A stretch of 64,000 bases of DNA, from assembly GCF_023573145.1 (NCBI RefSeq), contig NZ_CP097636.1, positions 310,001 through 374,000 on the forward strand, given 5' to 3'. Below, one piece after another: positions 41,103 through 49,836 of this stretch. The notes below the pieces were generated by a model. That model had not been told where the DNA came from. It saw only the letters and a program-made list of their open reading frames with translations, and did no database searches. The stretch comes from Aquincola tertiaricarbonis. GTDB taxonomy: Bacteria; Pseudomonadota; Gammaproteobacteria; Burkholderiales; Burkholderiaceae_C. Position numbers and translations under genes: made by a program. Within the stretch, counting starts at the first letter, position 1, and each line of letters opens with the position of its first letter.

Positions 41103-41452
41103 AGCGCGCAGCGGGGCTGTTGATCGCGGCTGCCTTGCTGGCCGGCTGCGCCCAGGCGCCCAAGCCGCTGTACCACTGGGGCGGCTACCAGGACAGCCTT
41201 TACGAGCACCTGAAGGGCGACGGCCGCTCGCCCGAGCAGCAGCTGCAGACGTTGGCCGAGGCGCAGCAGAAGGCGGCCGCCAGCGGCACGCCGCTGCCAC
41301 CGGGCTTTCGCGCCCACGTGGGCCTGCTGCAGCTGCGCCTGGGCCGTGATGCCGAGGCGCGGGCGCAGTTCGAGGCCGAGAAGGCGCAGTTCCCTGAATC
41401 CGCACCGTACATCGATTCGCTGCTAAAGCGGATGGATGGCCGCAAGTCGTGA
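41099..41452 (+). CDS. DUF4810 lipoprotein
   Basis: A 117-residue lipoprotein. The signal is AAGLLIAAALLAGCAQ. The family motif YHWGGYQDSLYEHLK follows immediately, then a helical repeat-like body (LPPGFRAHVGLLQLRLGRDA) ending with PYIDSLLKRM. It is the middle member of the CsgG-like/DUF4810/DUF799 triad. It overlaps both neighbours by 4 bases (ATGA upstream, GTGA downstream), a sign that the three products are made in fixed ratio for one complex. Confidence 0.87.
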   Translation: MKRAAGLLIAAALLAGCAQAPKPLYHWGGYQDSLYEHLKGDGRSPEQQLQTLAEAQQKAAASGTPLPPGFRAHVGLLQLRLGRDAEARAQFEAEKAQFPESAPYIDSLLKRMDGRKS

Positions 41453-42141
41453 GTGCCGCCACCATGAAGAAGACCTTTTCCCGGCTGGGCCGCGCTGGCG
41501 CGCTCTCGCTGATCTGCGCCGCTGCACTGCTGGGCGGATGCGCCACCCCGCGCCAGCCCTACGACTACACCGCCTTCAAGCAGGCCAAGCCAGCCTCGCT
41601 GCTGGTGCTGCCGCCGCTCAACCAGTCGCCTGAGGTCAAGGGCGGCATCGGTGTGTGGTCGCAGGCCACGCTGCCGCTGGCCGAAGCCGGCTACTACGTG
41701 ATGCCGGTGTCGCTGGTGGAAGAAACCTTCCGCGAGAACGGCCTGACCACGGCGGCTGACATCCATGCGCTGGACCGCGCCAAGCTGCGCGATGTGTTCG
41801 GCGCCGATGCGGCGGTGTACATCACCGTGCAGCAGTACGGCACCAGCTATGCGGTCGTCAGCAGCAACACGGTGGTGGCGGTGGAAGGCCGCATCGTCGA
41901 CCTGCGCACGGGCGAGTTGTTGTGGCAGGGCAAGGCCATGGCCTCTTCGGCCGAGCAGCAACAGAGCAACCAGGCCGGCCTGATCGGCCTGCTGGTGCAG
42001 GCGGTGGTGTCGCAGATCATCGCCAGCAGCACCGACGCCGGCTACCGCTATGCGGGCATCGCTTCGCAGCGCCTGCTGTCGGGCGGCGTTTTCAACGGCG
42101 TGCTGTACGGCCCGCGTTCGCCGAACTACGGCAAGCCCTGA
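41449..42141 (+). CDS. DUF799 (GNA1162-like) lipoprotein
   Basis: A 230-residue lipoprotein with signal LICAAALLGGCATPRQPYDY. The body has the GNA1162 features SLLVLPPLNQSPEVKGG, YYVMPVSLVEETFRENGLTT and a C-terminal GLIGLLVQAVVSQIIASSTD. Neisserial GNA1162 is a surface-exposed lipoprotein with a fold related to TolB/CsgG N-domains. Start is GTG at 41449 overlapping the DUF4810 stop; ATG at 41464 (MKKTFSRLG) would give the same mature protein. It is last in the triad. Confidence 0.87.
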   Translation: MSAATMKKTFSRLGRAGALSLICAAALLGGCATPRQPYDYTAFKQAKPASLLVLPPLNQSPEVKGGIGVWSQATLPLAEAGYYVMPVSLVEETFRENGLTTAADIHALDRAKLRDVFGADAAVYITVQQYGTSYAVVSSNTVVAVEGRIVDLRTGELLWQGKAMASSAEQQQSNQAGLIGLLVQAVVSQIIASSTDAGYRYAGIASQRLLSGGVFNGVLYGPRSPNYGKP

Positions 42142-42201
42142 CGAGGGGCGGCGGGCCGGCGCGGGCAAGGGTTGACCCTGAGCCGCGATACTCGCGCCCT
42201 C

Positions 42202-43194
42202 ATGACCCTCGCCGTCTTCTACAAGCTCGTCGCCATCTTCCTCACCGCCGGCCTGGGCTGGGTGGTGGGGCGCATGCGGTGGCTGGGCGATGAGCGCAAG
42301 GGGGCGGACCCGGCGCGCACGCTCAGCAACGCGGCCTTCTACATCTTCGTGCCGGCGCTGCTGTTTCGCACCACCTCGAGGCTGGACTTCGCGCACATGC
42401 CCTGGGGGTTGATCGGCGCCTTCTTCGTGCCGGTGGTGGGGCTGGCGGTCATCGTCTACGCCATCGGTCGCCACCGCAATCGCGCCGGCAGCGGTGCCGC
42501 GGCGGCGCCGGCGGTGCGGGCGGTGTCGGCCAGCTTCGGCAACACGCTGCAGATCGGCGTGCCGATGGCGGCGGCGCTGTTCGGCGAGGCCGGGTTGGGC
42601 CTGCACATCACCATCGTCAGCCTGCATTCGCTGACGCTGCTGACCGTGCTCACCACCCTGGCCGAGCTGGACCTGGCGCGTGCCCGCGCCCGCCACGAAG
42701 AAGCCGGCGGCGGCACCCTGCTGGCCACGCTGAAGGTGACGGTGCGCAACACCATCATCCATCCGGTGGTGCTGCCGGTGCTGGCCGGCATGGCCTGGAA
42801 CCTGACCGGCCTGGGCCTGCCCACCGTGGTGGACGAGGTGCTGGTGCAGCTGGGCTCGGCCGTGGTGCCGCTGTGCCTGACGCTGATCGGCATGTCGCTG
42901 GCCTACTACGGCCTGCGCGGCAGCCTGCGTGGCGCCATCGCGCTCACGGCCACCAAGCTGCTGGTGCTGCCGGCGGTGGTGCTGGTGGTGGCGCACTGGG
43001 GCTTCGGCCTGCAGGGCCTGCCGCTGCAGGTGGCGGTGATGATGGCCGCGCTGCCCGCCGGCAGCAACACGCTGATGTTCTCGCAGCGCTACGAGACGCT
43101 GGAGGGCGAGACCACCTCCACCATCGTGCTGTCGACGCTGGCCTTTGCCGCCACCGCGCCGCTGTGGTTGGCCGTGCTGGCCTGGGTGGATTGA
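42202..43194 (+). CDS. AEC-family (auxin efflux carrier-like) transporter
   Basis: A 330-residue inner-membrane protein with about ten helices: [20 protein letters not shown] first, [16 protein letters not shown] second. A central cytoplasmic loop near 155-170 precedes the second bundle, which ends [19 protein letters not shown]. In plants the family exports auxin; bacterial members carry malate, malonate or other organic acids. The substrate is not readable. ATG at 42202 is preferred to a TTG ten codons upstream. Confidence 0.88.
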   Translation: MTLAVFYKLVAIFLTAGLGWVVGRMRWLGDERKGADPARTLSNAAFYIFVPALLFRTTSRLDFAHMPWGLIGAFFVPVVGLAVIVYAIGRHRNRAGSGAAAAPAVRAVSASFGNTLQIGVPMAAALFGEAGLGLHITIVSLHSLTLLTVLTTLAELDLARARARHEEAGGGTLLATLKVTVRNTIIHPVVLPVLAGMAWNLTGLGLPTVVDEVLVQLGSAVVPLCLTLIGMSLAYYGLRGSLRGAIALTATKLLVLPAVVLVVAHWGFGLQGLPLQVAVMMAALPAGSNTLMFSQRYETLEGETTSTIVLSTLAFAATAPLWLAVLAWVD

Positions 43195-43219
43195 CCGGCT
43201 CGGCGACAATCGGCGCACC

Positions 43220-44518
43220 ATGCCGAACGACACCGCCACCTCCGTTCAAGACATTCCGGCCTACATGGCCCGCGTGGGCAGCGCCGCCCGCGCCGCCGCC
43301 ACGGTGATGGCCGCTTCGCCCACCCAGGCCCGCAATGCGGCGCTGATCGAGCTGGCCCACCTGCTGCGCGCCAGCGTGGCCGCGCTGGACGTGGACAACG
43401 CCCGCGACCTGGACGCCGCCCGCGCCAACGGCCTGGCCGGCCCCATGCTGGACCGGCTGAAGCTGGGCGCCAAGGTCATCGACACCGTGGCCGAGGGCTG
43501 CGAGCAACTGGCCGCGATGCCCGACCCGATCGGCGAGATCACCGGCGTCAAGCGCCGGCCGAGCGGCATCTCGGTGGGCCAGATGCGGGTGCCGCTGGGC
43601 GTATTCGGCATGATCTACGAGAGCCGGCCCAACGTGACCATCGAGGCCGCGTCGCTGGCCATCAAGAGCGGCAATGCCGCCATCCTGCGCGGCGGCTCCG
43701 AAGCCATCCACTCCAACCTGGCGCTGTGGCGCCTGGTGCAGCAGGCCTTGACCACCGCCGGCCTGCCGGCCGAGGCGGTGCAGCTGGTGGAAACTACCGA
43801 CCGTGCCGCCGTGGGCCGGCTGATCGCCATGCCCGAGCATGTGGACGTGATCATCCCGCGTGGCGGCAAGTCGCTGATCGAGCGCATCAGCGCCGAGGCG
43901 CGGGTGCCGGTGATCAAGCACCTGGACGGCAACTGCCACGTGTACGTGGACGCCGACGTGGACCTGGACCTGGCCGTGAAGGTCACCGACAACGCCAAGA
44001 CCCAGAAGTACAGCCCCTGCAACGCCGCCGAATCGCTGCTGGTGCATGAGCGGCAGGCCGCGGCCTTCCTGGGCCGCATCGGCGCCATCTTCGCGGCCAA
44101 GGGCGTGGAATGCCGTGCCGACGAGCGCGCCGCCGCCATCCTGCGCGACGTGCCTGGCCTGGCGGTGCAGCCGGCCACCGAGGCCGACTGGGCCGAGGAA
44201 TACCTGGCGCCGGTGATCAGCGTGAAGATCGTCGACTCGGTCGACGAAGCCATTGCGCACATCAACCGCTACGGCTCGCACCACACCGACGCCATACTCA
44301 CCACGAACCACCCCAACGCCATGCGCTTTCTGCGCGAGGTGGATTCGGCCAGCGTGATGGTCAATGCCAGCACGCGCTTTGCCGACGGCTTCGAGTACGG
44401 GCTGGGCGCGGAAATCGGCATCAGCACCGACAAGTTCCACGCCCGCGGCCCGGTGGGCCTGGAAGGCCTCACCTCGATGAAGTGGGTGGTGCTGGGCAAC
44501 GGCGAAGTGCGCACCTGA
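43220..44518 (+). CDS. proA: Glutamate-5-semialdehyde dehydrogenase (gamma-glutamyl phosphate reductase)
   Basis: Second enzyme of proline synthesis; reduces gamma-glutamyl phosphate with NADPH in the cytoplasm. The 432-residue protein has the family segments [37 protein letters not shown] and [14 protein letters not shown]. The catalytic C267 lies in [13 protein letters not shown], and the C-terminal [20 protein letters not shown] is present. proB is not nearby. It starts 25 bases after the AEC gene and is followed by a hairpin that separates it from the convergent hydrolase operon. Confidence 0.97.
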   Translation: MPNDTATSVQDIPAYMARVGSAARAAATVMAASPTQARNAALIELAHLLRASVAALDVDNARDLDAARANGLAGPMLDRLKLGAKVIDTVAEGCEQLAAMPDPIGEITGVKRRPSGISVGQMRVPLGVFGMIYESRPNVTIEAASLAIKSGNAAILRGGSEAIHSNLALWRLVQQALTTAGLPAEAVQLVETTDRAAVGRLIAMPEHVDVIIPRGGKSLIERISAEARVPVIKHLDGNCHVYVDADVDLDLAVKVTDNAKTQKYSPCNAAESLLVHERQAAAFLGRIGAIFAAKGVECRADERAAAILRDVPGLAVQPATEADWAEEYLAPVISVKIVDSVDEAIAHINRYGSHHTDAILTTNHPNAMRFLREVDSASVMVNASTRFADGFEYGLGAEIGISTDKFHARGPVGLEGLTSMKWVVLGNGEVRT

Positions 44519-44527
44519 GCGTGCGCC

Positions 44528-44551
44528 GCAGGGGCCGTTGAAGGCCCCTGC
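44528..44551. terminator. Hairpin between proA and the convergent hydrolase gene
   Basis: GCAGGGGCC (44528-44536) and GGCCCCTGC (44543-44551) form a perfect 9-base-pair stem with loop GTTGAA. It lies in the 42-base gap between two converging stop codons and could serve both strands. No T-run is present on either side. Confidence 0.6.
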
Positions 44552-44560
44552 CGTCGAGCC

Positions 44561-46681
44561 TCAGGGCAGCACCACCGTCGCCGCCGCCTGCTGCTTGCGC
44601 AGCGCGGCATCGCGCGGCAGCAGCAGCCGCTGCGCCACCAGCTGGTCGGCCGCCGCCGTCACCGCCGCCACGTAGCCGGCCTGGGTGCCGTACAGCGCTT
44701 CCAGCGAAGGCCGGGTGTCGCCCGCCGCCAGCCGCGCCGCTTCCGTCTTGTGGAAGGGGATGAAGCTGCCGGTGAGGTTGGACAGGTCGACGATGCCGGG
44801 CGTGGCCACGTAGTTGAACTCGATGCTGGTGCCCAGCGGCGCCTGCGCCTCCACGCTGCGGATGCCGGCCCGGGTGAGGCCGGTGCTGGCGTCCACCTGC
44901 GGCACCAGGATCGCATAGTCGCGGCCGGTGTAGTAGGGCGGCAGCAGCGTGGCGATGCCCGATTCGTCCTGCGGGATGTACTGCGGCCCGAAGTCGAACA
45001 GCGGAAAGCCGTTGTAGCGCGCCAGGTAGTTGAAGTCCGGGATCGCGGTGGCGGTGCCGCCCACCGGCCAGGTCAGCCCCTTCATCGCCGGGAACACCAG
45101 CTGGTCGGGTCGCACCAGGGTGCCGTCGGCCAGCTTGGGCACCTGGCTGGCCGGCGGCTCGGTGCCGCGCACCACCCAGTCTTCCAGCGCGATGAAGAGC
45201 GCGCGGAAGGTGTCGTTGAAGTGCACCACGGTGCCGGCCGGGTACACGTTGCGGCTGGGTGCATAACCGATGCTGGCGGTGCCGCCCGCGCCACCGTGCT
45301 GGGTGCTGGCGTAGTAGTAGACGCGGGCGTTGTCGGGCTGCGTGAGGTCGCGGAAGCCGTAGGCATCGGTCAGCACCGGCGAGCCCTGCAGCTGCCAGAA
45401 CTCGGTGCCCGACAGGCCCAGGAAGAACTTCGGGCAGGTGGCCGTGGCGGCGCAGCGCTTCATCACGCCGCCCTGGCGGCCACTGACATCGTCCACGTAA
45501 TCGGCGGCCAGGCCGCGCGGGGCCGTCTGGCCGAAGGCCGTGTGGTCGGTGCGCAGGCCGCCTCCGCCACCCGGCACCGCAAAGCGGGTGTTGATGTTGG
45601 TCTGCCGCGCGGCCACGTGGGCGTACATGCCGTCGAACACCTTGCCGCCGTCCAGCGCCTGGTTGAAGCCCAGGTGCAGGAAGGTCTTCATCGCGTTGCC
45701 CGACTGCGAGGTGCCCTGCGCGATGGCGTGGGTGATGCGGCCGGCCAGCGGGTTGGCGGTGCCGGCTGAATCGGCCGCCTTGCTGCGGAAGAAGCTCACC
45801 GCGTCGCGCAGCGCGGCCAGGCCCACGCCCATCACCTTCGGGTCCTTGGCCACGTACACCAGCTCGTACAGGTACTGCGGGTCGAACCCGCCCTTCAGGC
45901 ACACGCTGGTGGGGCTGGCGGTGCCCGGAAAGGGATTGGCCGCCGCGTCGCAGGTGGCGAACTTCCAGTCGGCGGGCGGTATGGCCACGCGCGGGTCGGT
46001 TTCGTTGCGGCGGCGGGTCAGGCTGTAGCCGGGCTGGGTGTTGTCCAGGCTGGCCGGCTCGTACGGGATCATGCTGCCGTTGAACACGCCACCGGGCAGG
46101 CTCATCGCGGGCGTGGCGGCGGTGGGCACCAGCTCGGCCCGGTAGGGGCCGGTGATGCTGCTGCCGTCGGCATTGCGGGCCACCGGCACCGTGGCCGTCA
46201 GCCGCGCGGGGTTGCTCTTGGGCACGTCGCCCTGCCAGGCCGCGTACAGCATCACGTAGCCGCGCTCCAGGTACACCGCATCGCTGGGCGTGGCGGTGGG
46301 GTTGAGCATGGTCAGGATGTTGCCGCGGTTGGGCGCGTCGTAGCGCAGCACGCCGCTGGCCTTGCTCATGTCCTTGGGCTTGAGCATCACGAACTCGGTG
46401 CTGTAGCTCACCAGGCCGTTGGCGTTGCGCGGCGCCAGCTGCAGGTCCTGGATCACCGCGTTCTTCGGATCGGCCGGGTCCACCTCGCCTTCGATCACGC
46501 CGGTGAGCTTTTCATACGCGCCCACGCTGCCGTAGGTGCCGGCAAAGTCTTCGGTGGCGCTGATGGTCAGGCGCAGCTGCGGCGTCTTGCTCGGGCTGTC
46601 GTTTCCGCCGTCACCGCCGCAGGCGGCCAGCAGGGTGGCGGCGGCCAGGGTCGCCAGGGGCAGATGAAGTTGTCTGTACAT
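44561..46681 (-). CDS. Secreted alpha/beta-hydrolase domain lipoprotein
   Basis: A 706-residue protein. The signal peptide ends in a lipobox (LAAATLLAACGGDGG), so it should be anchored in the envelope. The long body matches the large 'alpha/beta hydrolase domain' family of secreted esterases. The nucleophile elbow AQGTSQSGNAMKTFLHLGF lies near residue 320. The substrate is unknown; the next gene upstream is a tannase-type esterase lipoprotein separated by only 20 bases, so both probably cleave related esters outside the cytoplasm. ATG at 46681 follows AGGAGACAAG. Confidence 0.75.
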   Translation of the reverse strand: MYRQLHLPLATLAAATLLAACGGDGGNDSPSKTPQLRLTISATEDFAGTYGSVGAYEKLTGVIEGEVDPADPKNAVIQDLQLAPRNANGLVSYSTEFVMLKPKDMSKASGVLRYDAPNRGNILTMLNPTATPSDAVYLERGYVMLYAAWQGDVPKSNPARLTATVPVARNADGSSITGPYRAELVPTAATPAMSLPGGVFNGSMIPYEPASLDNTQPGYSLTRRRNETDPRVAIPPADWKFATCDAAANPFPGTASPTSVCLKGGFDPQYLYELVYVAKDPKVMGVGLAALRDAVSFFRSKAADSAGTANPLAGRITHAIAQGTSQSGNAMKTFLHLGFNQALDGGKVFDGMYAHVAARQTNINTRFAVPGGGGGLRTDHTAFGQTAPRGLAADYVDDVSGRQGGVMKRCAATATCPKFFLGLSGTEFWQLQGSPVLTDAYGFRDLTQPDNARVYYYASTQHGGAGGTASIGYAPSRNVYPAGTVVHFNDTFRALFIALEDWVVRGTEPPASQVPKLADGTLVRPDQLVFPAMKGLTWPVGGTATAIPDFNYLARYNGFPLFDFGPQYIPQDESGIATLLPPYYTGRDYAILVPQVDASTGLTRAGIRSVEAQAPLGTSIEFNYVATPGIVDLSNLTGSFIPFHKTEAARLAAGDTRPSLEALYGTQAGYVAAVTAAADQLVAQRLLLPRDAALRKQQAAATVVLP

Positions 46682-46701
46682 GTCTTGTCTCCTCGTCTTG
46701 G

Positions 46702-48336
46702 TCAGCGGCAGCTGAAGTTGGCGGCCTCGTCGGTGCTGCCGCTGCCCCCGTACACGGCCTTGGTGGGCCAGGCACACACCGGGCGGGTGCGCACCACCGC
46801 GCCGTTGGCCACACGCGAAGCCACGATGCGTTGCGGCGCGGTGCCTTGCTCCACCCAGCGGTCGAGCGCGGACAGCAGGTCGTGGTCGGCATCCACCACC
46901 GGCGGCGTGCCGGCATTGCCGAAGCTGGTGGCGCCCGGCCCGCCCGAGCAGTGGCCCATGCCGGGCACCACGAAGAGCTTGAAGAAGCGATCCACCTCGG
47001 CCTGCGAACCCTGGGCGGCCTTCACCTTCTCGTAGTAGGCGATGGTGTCGGTGGCCACCACCACCGGGTCGATCCAGCCCTGGTAGGTGATGAGCTTGGC
47101 GCCGGCAGCCTTGAAGGCCGAGAGGTCGGTGCTGGTCTGGTCGACCCGGCTGCCCACCTTGGCCAGCGCGAAGCTGAAGTCGCGGTCGAAGTCGAAGCCC
47201 CACCAGTTCCATTGCGGGTTTTCAAAGGCCCACAGGCGCCAGTAGTCGGTGCGCACAGGCTCGGTGCCGCCCCAGTAGCCGGGCCAGCCCGATTCGCTGC
47301 CCACCACCTGGCCGGGGTAGATCTGCGCGCCGGTGCGCGGGTTGACCGGGCCTGCGTAGATCTTGCGCGCCGCAGCCACCTGGCCCGCCGTCAGGCAGGT
47401 GGCGGCATCGGCGCCGCTGCACTGCAGCGAGCCGACGTCGAAGCGCGCGTTGGTGCATTGCCGCGGGTCTTCGATCACGCCGTCGGCCACGCCGTCGATG
47501 GTGTCGCAGGCGGCCACCGCGGCGTTGGTGATGAGCGCGGCCTTGGCCGGCGTCAGCAGCAGCGCGGGATCGGCCTGGCTGGTGCGGTTGGACAGGTAGC
47601 GCCAGAGGAACTCGGCATTCAGTGCGGTGCGGTTGTTGCCCGGCGCGCCGGCGATCACGCCGTCGAAGTCGGTCGGGTAGCGCTGCACCTGCGCATAGGC
47701 CTGGTGGCCGCCGGTGGAGCAGCCGTAGTAGTAGGCCCGCTTGGCCGGCTGGCCCTGCAGCGTGGCCACCAGCTGCTTGGCCGGCACGGTGATGGCGTGG
47801 ATCGAGCGGCTGCCCCAGTCGGTGATCTTCTCGGGGTGGCCCAGGCCCCAGTCCATCGCGTTGGGGTCACCCTGGTGGCCGGTGTCGCCACCGATGGCGG
47901 CATAACCCTGCGCCAGCGCATAGGCCATGTCGCGGTAGCTCAGCGCCGGGCTGTAGCCGCCGTTGCCGGTGGTCACCAGCTTGCCGTTCCAGGCGCTGCC
48001 CTGCGGCACCCAGGCCTCGAAGTTGATCAGCGAATCGCTGCTGGGCGTCGCCTGCCCCTTGACCAGGCAGAAGGCCGGCAACCCGGTCAAGGCACTGCTG
48101 GTGCCGGGCGGTGTGTAGCTGCCAGCGGCCACCGGCGTGGCCGAGCTGATGGTGGCGTTGTCCAGCTTCAGCGCCGCGAAGCTGGCGGCTTCGCAGGCCA
48201 GGGCGACCGGCGTGGGCGTGTCATCGCCGTCGCTGCCGCCGCAGGCGGTGCAGGCTGCGGCGGCCAGCAGCGCCAGCCAGCGGGCGGGGTGGGGCTGCGC
48301 ACGCGGCCCGGGCGGGGGAACGGGGAACTTGGCCAA
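46702..48336 (-). CDS. Tannase/feruloyl esterase-family lipoprotein
   Basis: A 544-residue exported hydrolase of the family that includes tannases, feruloyl esterases and MHETase. The signal ends AAAACTACGGSDG (lipobox TAC). The nucleophile is in YYYGCSTGGHQAYAQ near residue 200, and the catalytic histidine in VVPGMGHCSGGPG. The cysteines next to that serine and histidine are placed as in the CS-HC disulfide of this family. It should release aromatic acids from esters in the periplasm or at the cell surface. The start is TTG at 48336 with AGGAGACGACA just before it; no in-frame ATG is nearby. A palindrome lies 75 bases upstream. Confidence 0.85.
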   Translation of the reverse strand: MAKFPVPPPGPRAQPHPARWLALLAAAACTACGGSDGDDTPTPVALACEAASFAALKLDNATISSATPVAAGSYTPPGTSSALTGLPAFCLVKGQATPSSDSLINFEAWVPQGSAWNGKLVTTGNGGYSPALSYRDMAYALAQGYAAIGGDTGHQGDPNAMDWGLGHPEKITDWGSRSIHAITVPAKQLVATLQGQPAKRAYYYGCSTGGHQAYAQVQRYPTDFDGVIAGAPGNNRTALNAEFLWRYLSNRTSQADPALLLTPAKAALITNAAVAACDTIDGVADGVIEDPRQCTNARFDVGSLQCSGADAATCLTAGQVAAARKIYAGPVNPRTGAQIYPGQVVGSESGWPGYWGGTEPVRTDYWRLWAFENPQWNWWGFDFDRDFSFALAKVGSRVDQTSTDLSAFKAAGAKLITYQGWIDPVVVATDTIAYYEKVKAAQGSQAEVDRFFKLFVVPGMGHCSGGPGATSFGNAGTPPVVDADHDLLSALDRWVEQGTAPQRIVASRVANGAVVRTRPVCAWPTKAVYGGSGSTDEAANFSCR

Positions 48337-48410
48337 TGTCGTCTCCTGGCAGTTGTGGTTTCGGGCGGCAAGGCTGCGCCCATCCGCCGTCTGCGCGGCG
48401 GTTGCGGTCG

Positions 48411-48427
48411 TTGTCTAGACAGGTGGT
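48411..48427. promoter_or_regulatory. TTGTCTAGACA palindrome upstream of the esterase gene
   Basis: TTGTCTAGACAGGTGGT has an inverted-repeat core TGTCTAGACA and matches 62021-62037 at 16 of 17 positions. It lies 75 bases before the tannase-type start and 33 bases after the stop of the Bug gene. The form resembles operators of GntR/FadR-type repressors; the regulator is not in the window. Confidence 0.45.
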
Positions 48428-48459
48428 CCGGGGTGCTCAGGCGCTTCCCGGCGCCGGGC

Positions 48460-49434
48460 TCATTCGGCTTCGATGCCGGCGGCCTTGATCACCTTGCCCC
48501 ACTTCTGGGTCTCGGCCGCCTGGAATCTGGCCAGCTCGTCGGGCGTGGTGGTCCAGGGCTCGGAGCCGGCGGTGTCGAAGAAGGTCTTGGCCGCGGCGCT
48601 CTTCACCGCGGTGTGCAACAGCTCGTTCAGCCGCGCCACCACCGGGGCCGGCGTGTTGGCGGGCACGTAGGCGGCGAACCAGTAGCCCATGTCGTAGCCC
48701 TTGACGCCGGCCTCGTCCAGCGTGGGCACGTCGGGCAGCTGGGCGCTGCGCTTTTGCGTGCTGTAGCCCAGCGCCCGCAGCTTGCCGGCCTTGACCTGCG
48801 GCACGCCGGTGGAGGTGTCGGTGATCATCAGGTCGATCTGGCCGCCCAGCAGGTCGGTGATGCCCAGCGGGTTGCTCTTGTAGGGCACGTGCAGGATGTC
48901 CACGCCGGCCAGCTGCTTGAGCATCTCGCCGGCCATGCGGCTGGAGGAGCTGCCGCTGCCGAAGGTGAGCTTGCCGGGGTTCTTCTTCGCGGCGTTGAGC
49001 ACGTCGGCCACGCTCTTGTAGGGCGAAGCGGCATTGACCACCATCACCTGCCCGCCCTTGCCCAGGCCGGTGACGGGCGCAAAGTCCTTCACCGGGTCGT
49101 AGGGCATCTTCTTGTACAGGTGCTCGTTGGCCGCGTGCGTGGTGTTGGTGGTGATGAGCACGGTGTAGCCATCGGCAGCGCTGCGCGCCGCCGACTGGGC
49201 CGCCGGCATGCCGCTGGCGCCGGCCTTGTTCTCCACCACCACCGGCTGCCTGGTCTGCTCGGTGATCGACTGGCCCAGCGCACGCGCCAGCTGGTCGGTG
49301 GCACTGCCGGCGGCAAAGGGCACGATGAAGGTCAGGGGCTTCTCAGGGTACTTGCCCTGGGCCATCGCGGCCGGGGCCAGCGCGGCGGCCAGCAGCAGGG
49401 CCAGGGCTTGCCGGCGGGGGAAGGGGTACTGCAT
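48460..49434 (-). CDS. Bug-family periplasmic solute receptor (TctC-like)
   Basis: A 324-residue periplasmic binding protein. The signal peptide ends APAAMAQ near residue 25. The mature start has the Bug pattern YPEKPLTFIVPFAAGSATDQ and VVENKAGASGMPAAQSAARS. These receptors bind carboxylates and feed tripartite tricarboxylate transporters, although orphan receptors are very common in Burkholderiales and no TctAB genes are present here. It lies 39 bases after the small AtuA-C gene. The ligand may be an acid released by the neighbouring esterases (inference). Confidence 0.92.
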   Translation of the reverse strand: MQYPFPRRQALALLLAAALAPAAMAQGKYPEKPLTFIVPFAAGSATDQLARALGQSITEQTRQPVVVENKAGASGMPAAQSAARSAADGYTVLITTNTTHAANEHLYKKMPYDPVKDFAPVTGLGKGGQVMVVNAASPYKSVADVLNAAKKNPGKLTFGSGSSSSRMAGEMLKQLAGVDILHVPYKSNPLGITDLLGGQIDLMITDTSTGVPQVKAGKLRALGYSTQKRSAQLPDVPTLDEAGVKGYDMGYWFAAYVPANTPAPVVARLNELLHTAVKSAAAKTFFDTAGSEPWTTTPDELARFQAAETQKWGKVIKAAGIEAE

Positions 49435-49473
49435 CTTGTTGTCTCCGGTTGTTGTGGATGGTGGGGATGGGCG

Positions 49474-49836
49474 TCAGGCTGGCCCGCACAGCAGCGGCGC
49501 CAGGTCGGCGGGCAGGTGCAGCGGCAGGTCCAGCAGCAGGAAGGACAGCGCCTTGCCATGGCTGTCGAGGTTGAGCGCGTCGTTCACGCCGCCGTCCAGC
49601 ACGTCGTCGAGCACGAAGTTCATCGCGTGCAGCGTGGGCAGCAGGTGGCGTTGCACCCGGCTGGGCCGGCGGTGCGCAAAGCGCTGCGCCACCACCGCCT
49701 CGGTGATCTGTTCGACGATGGGCGCATACAGCGCCGGCTGCCAGGCGATGACGCTGATGTTGGAGCGGTTGCCCTTGTCGCCGGTGCGGCCATGAGCGGC
49801 GCGCCACAGGGGCACGGTGATCAGCTGCCGGGTCAC
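49474..49836 (-). CDS. Stand-alone AtuA C-terminal-like domain protein
   Basis: A 120-residue protein whose N-terminal LWRAAHGRTGDKGNRSNISV resembles the HxRxGDKGN signature found at the C-terminal end of long AtuA proteins. Here that part is a separate gene, starting at GTG 49836 and overlapping the stop of the preceding AtuA gene by GTGA. The two proteins probably act as one complex. AtuA is required for acyclic terpene use in Pseudomonas, with an unclear biochemical role. Confidence 0.8.
   Translation of the reverse strand: MTRQLITVPLWRAAHGRTGDKGNRSNISVIAWQPALYAPIVEQITEAVVAQRFAHRRPSRVQRHLLPTLHAMNFVLDDVLDGGVNDALNLDSHGKALSFLLLDLPLHLPADLAPLLCGPA

Noticed and set aside
40419..42141. Curli secretion locus
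   Set aside because: Only the CsgG-like fold is shared; csgA/B/E/F homologues are missing and the neighbours match the GNA1162 triad.
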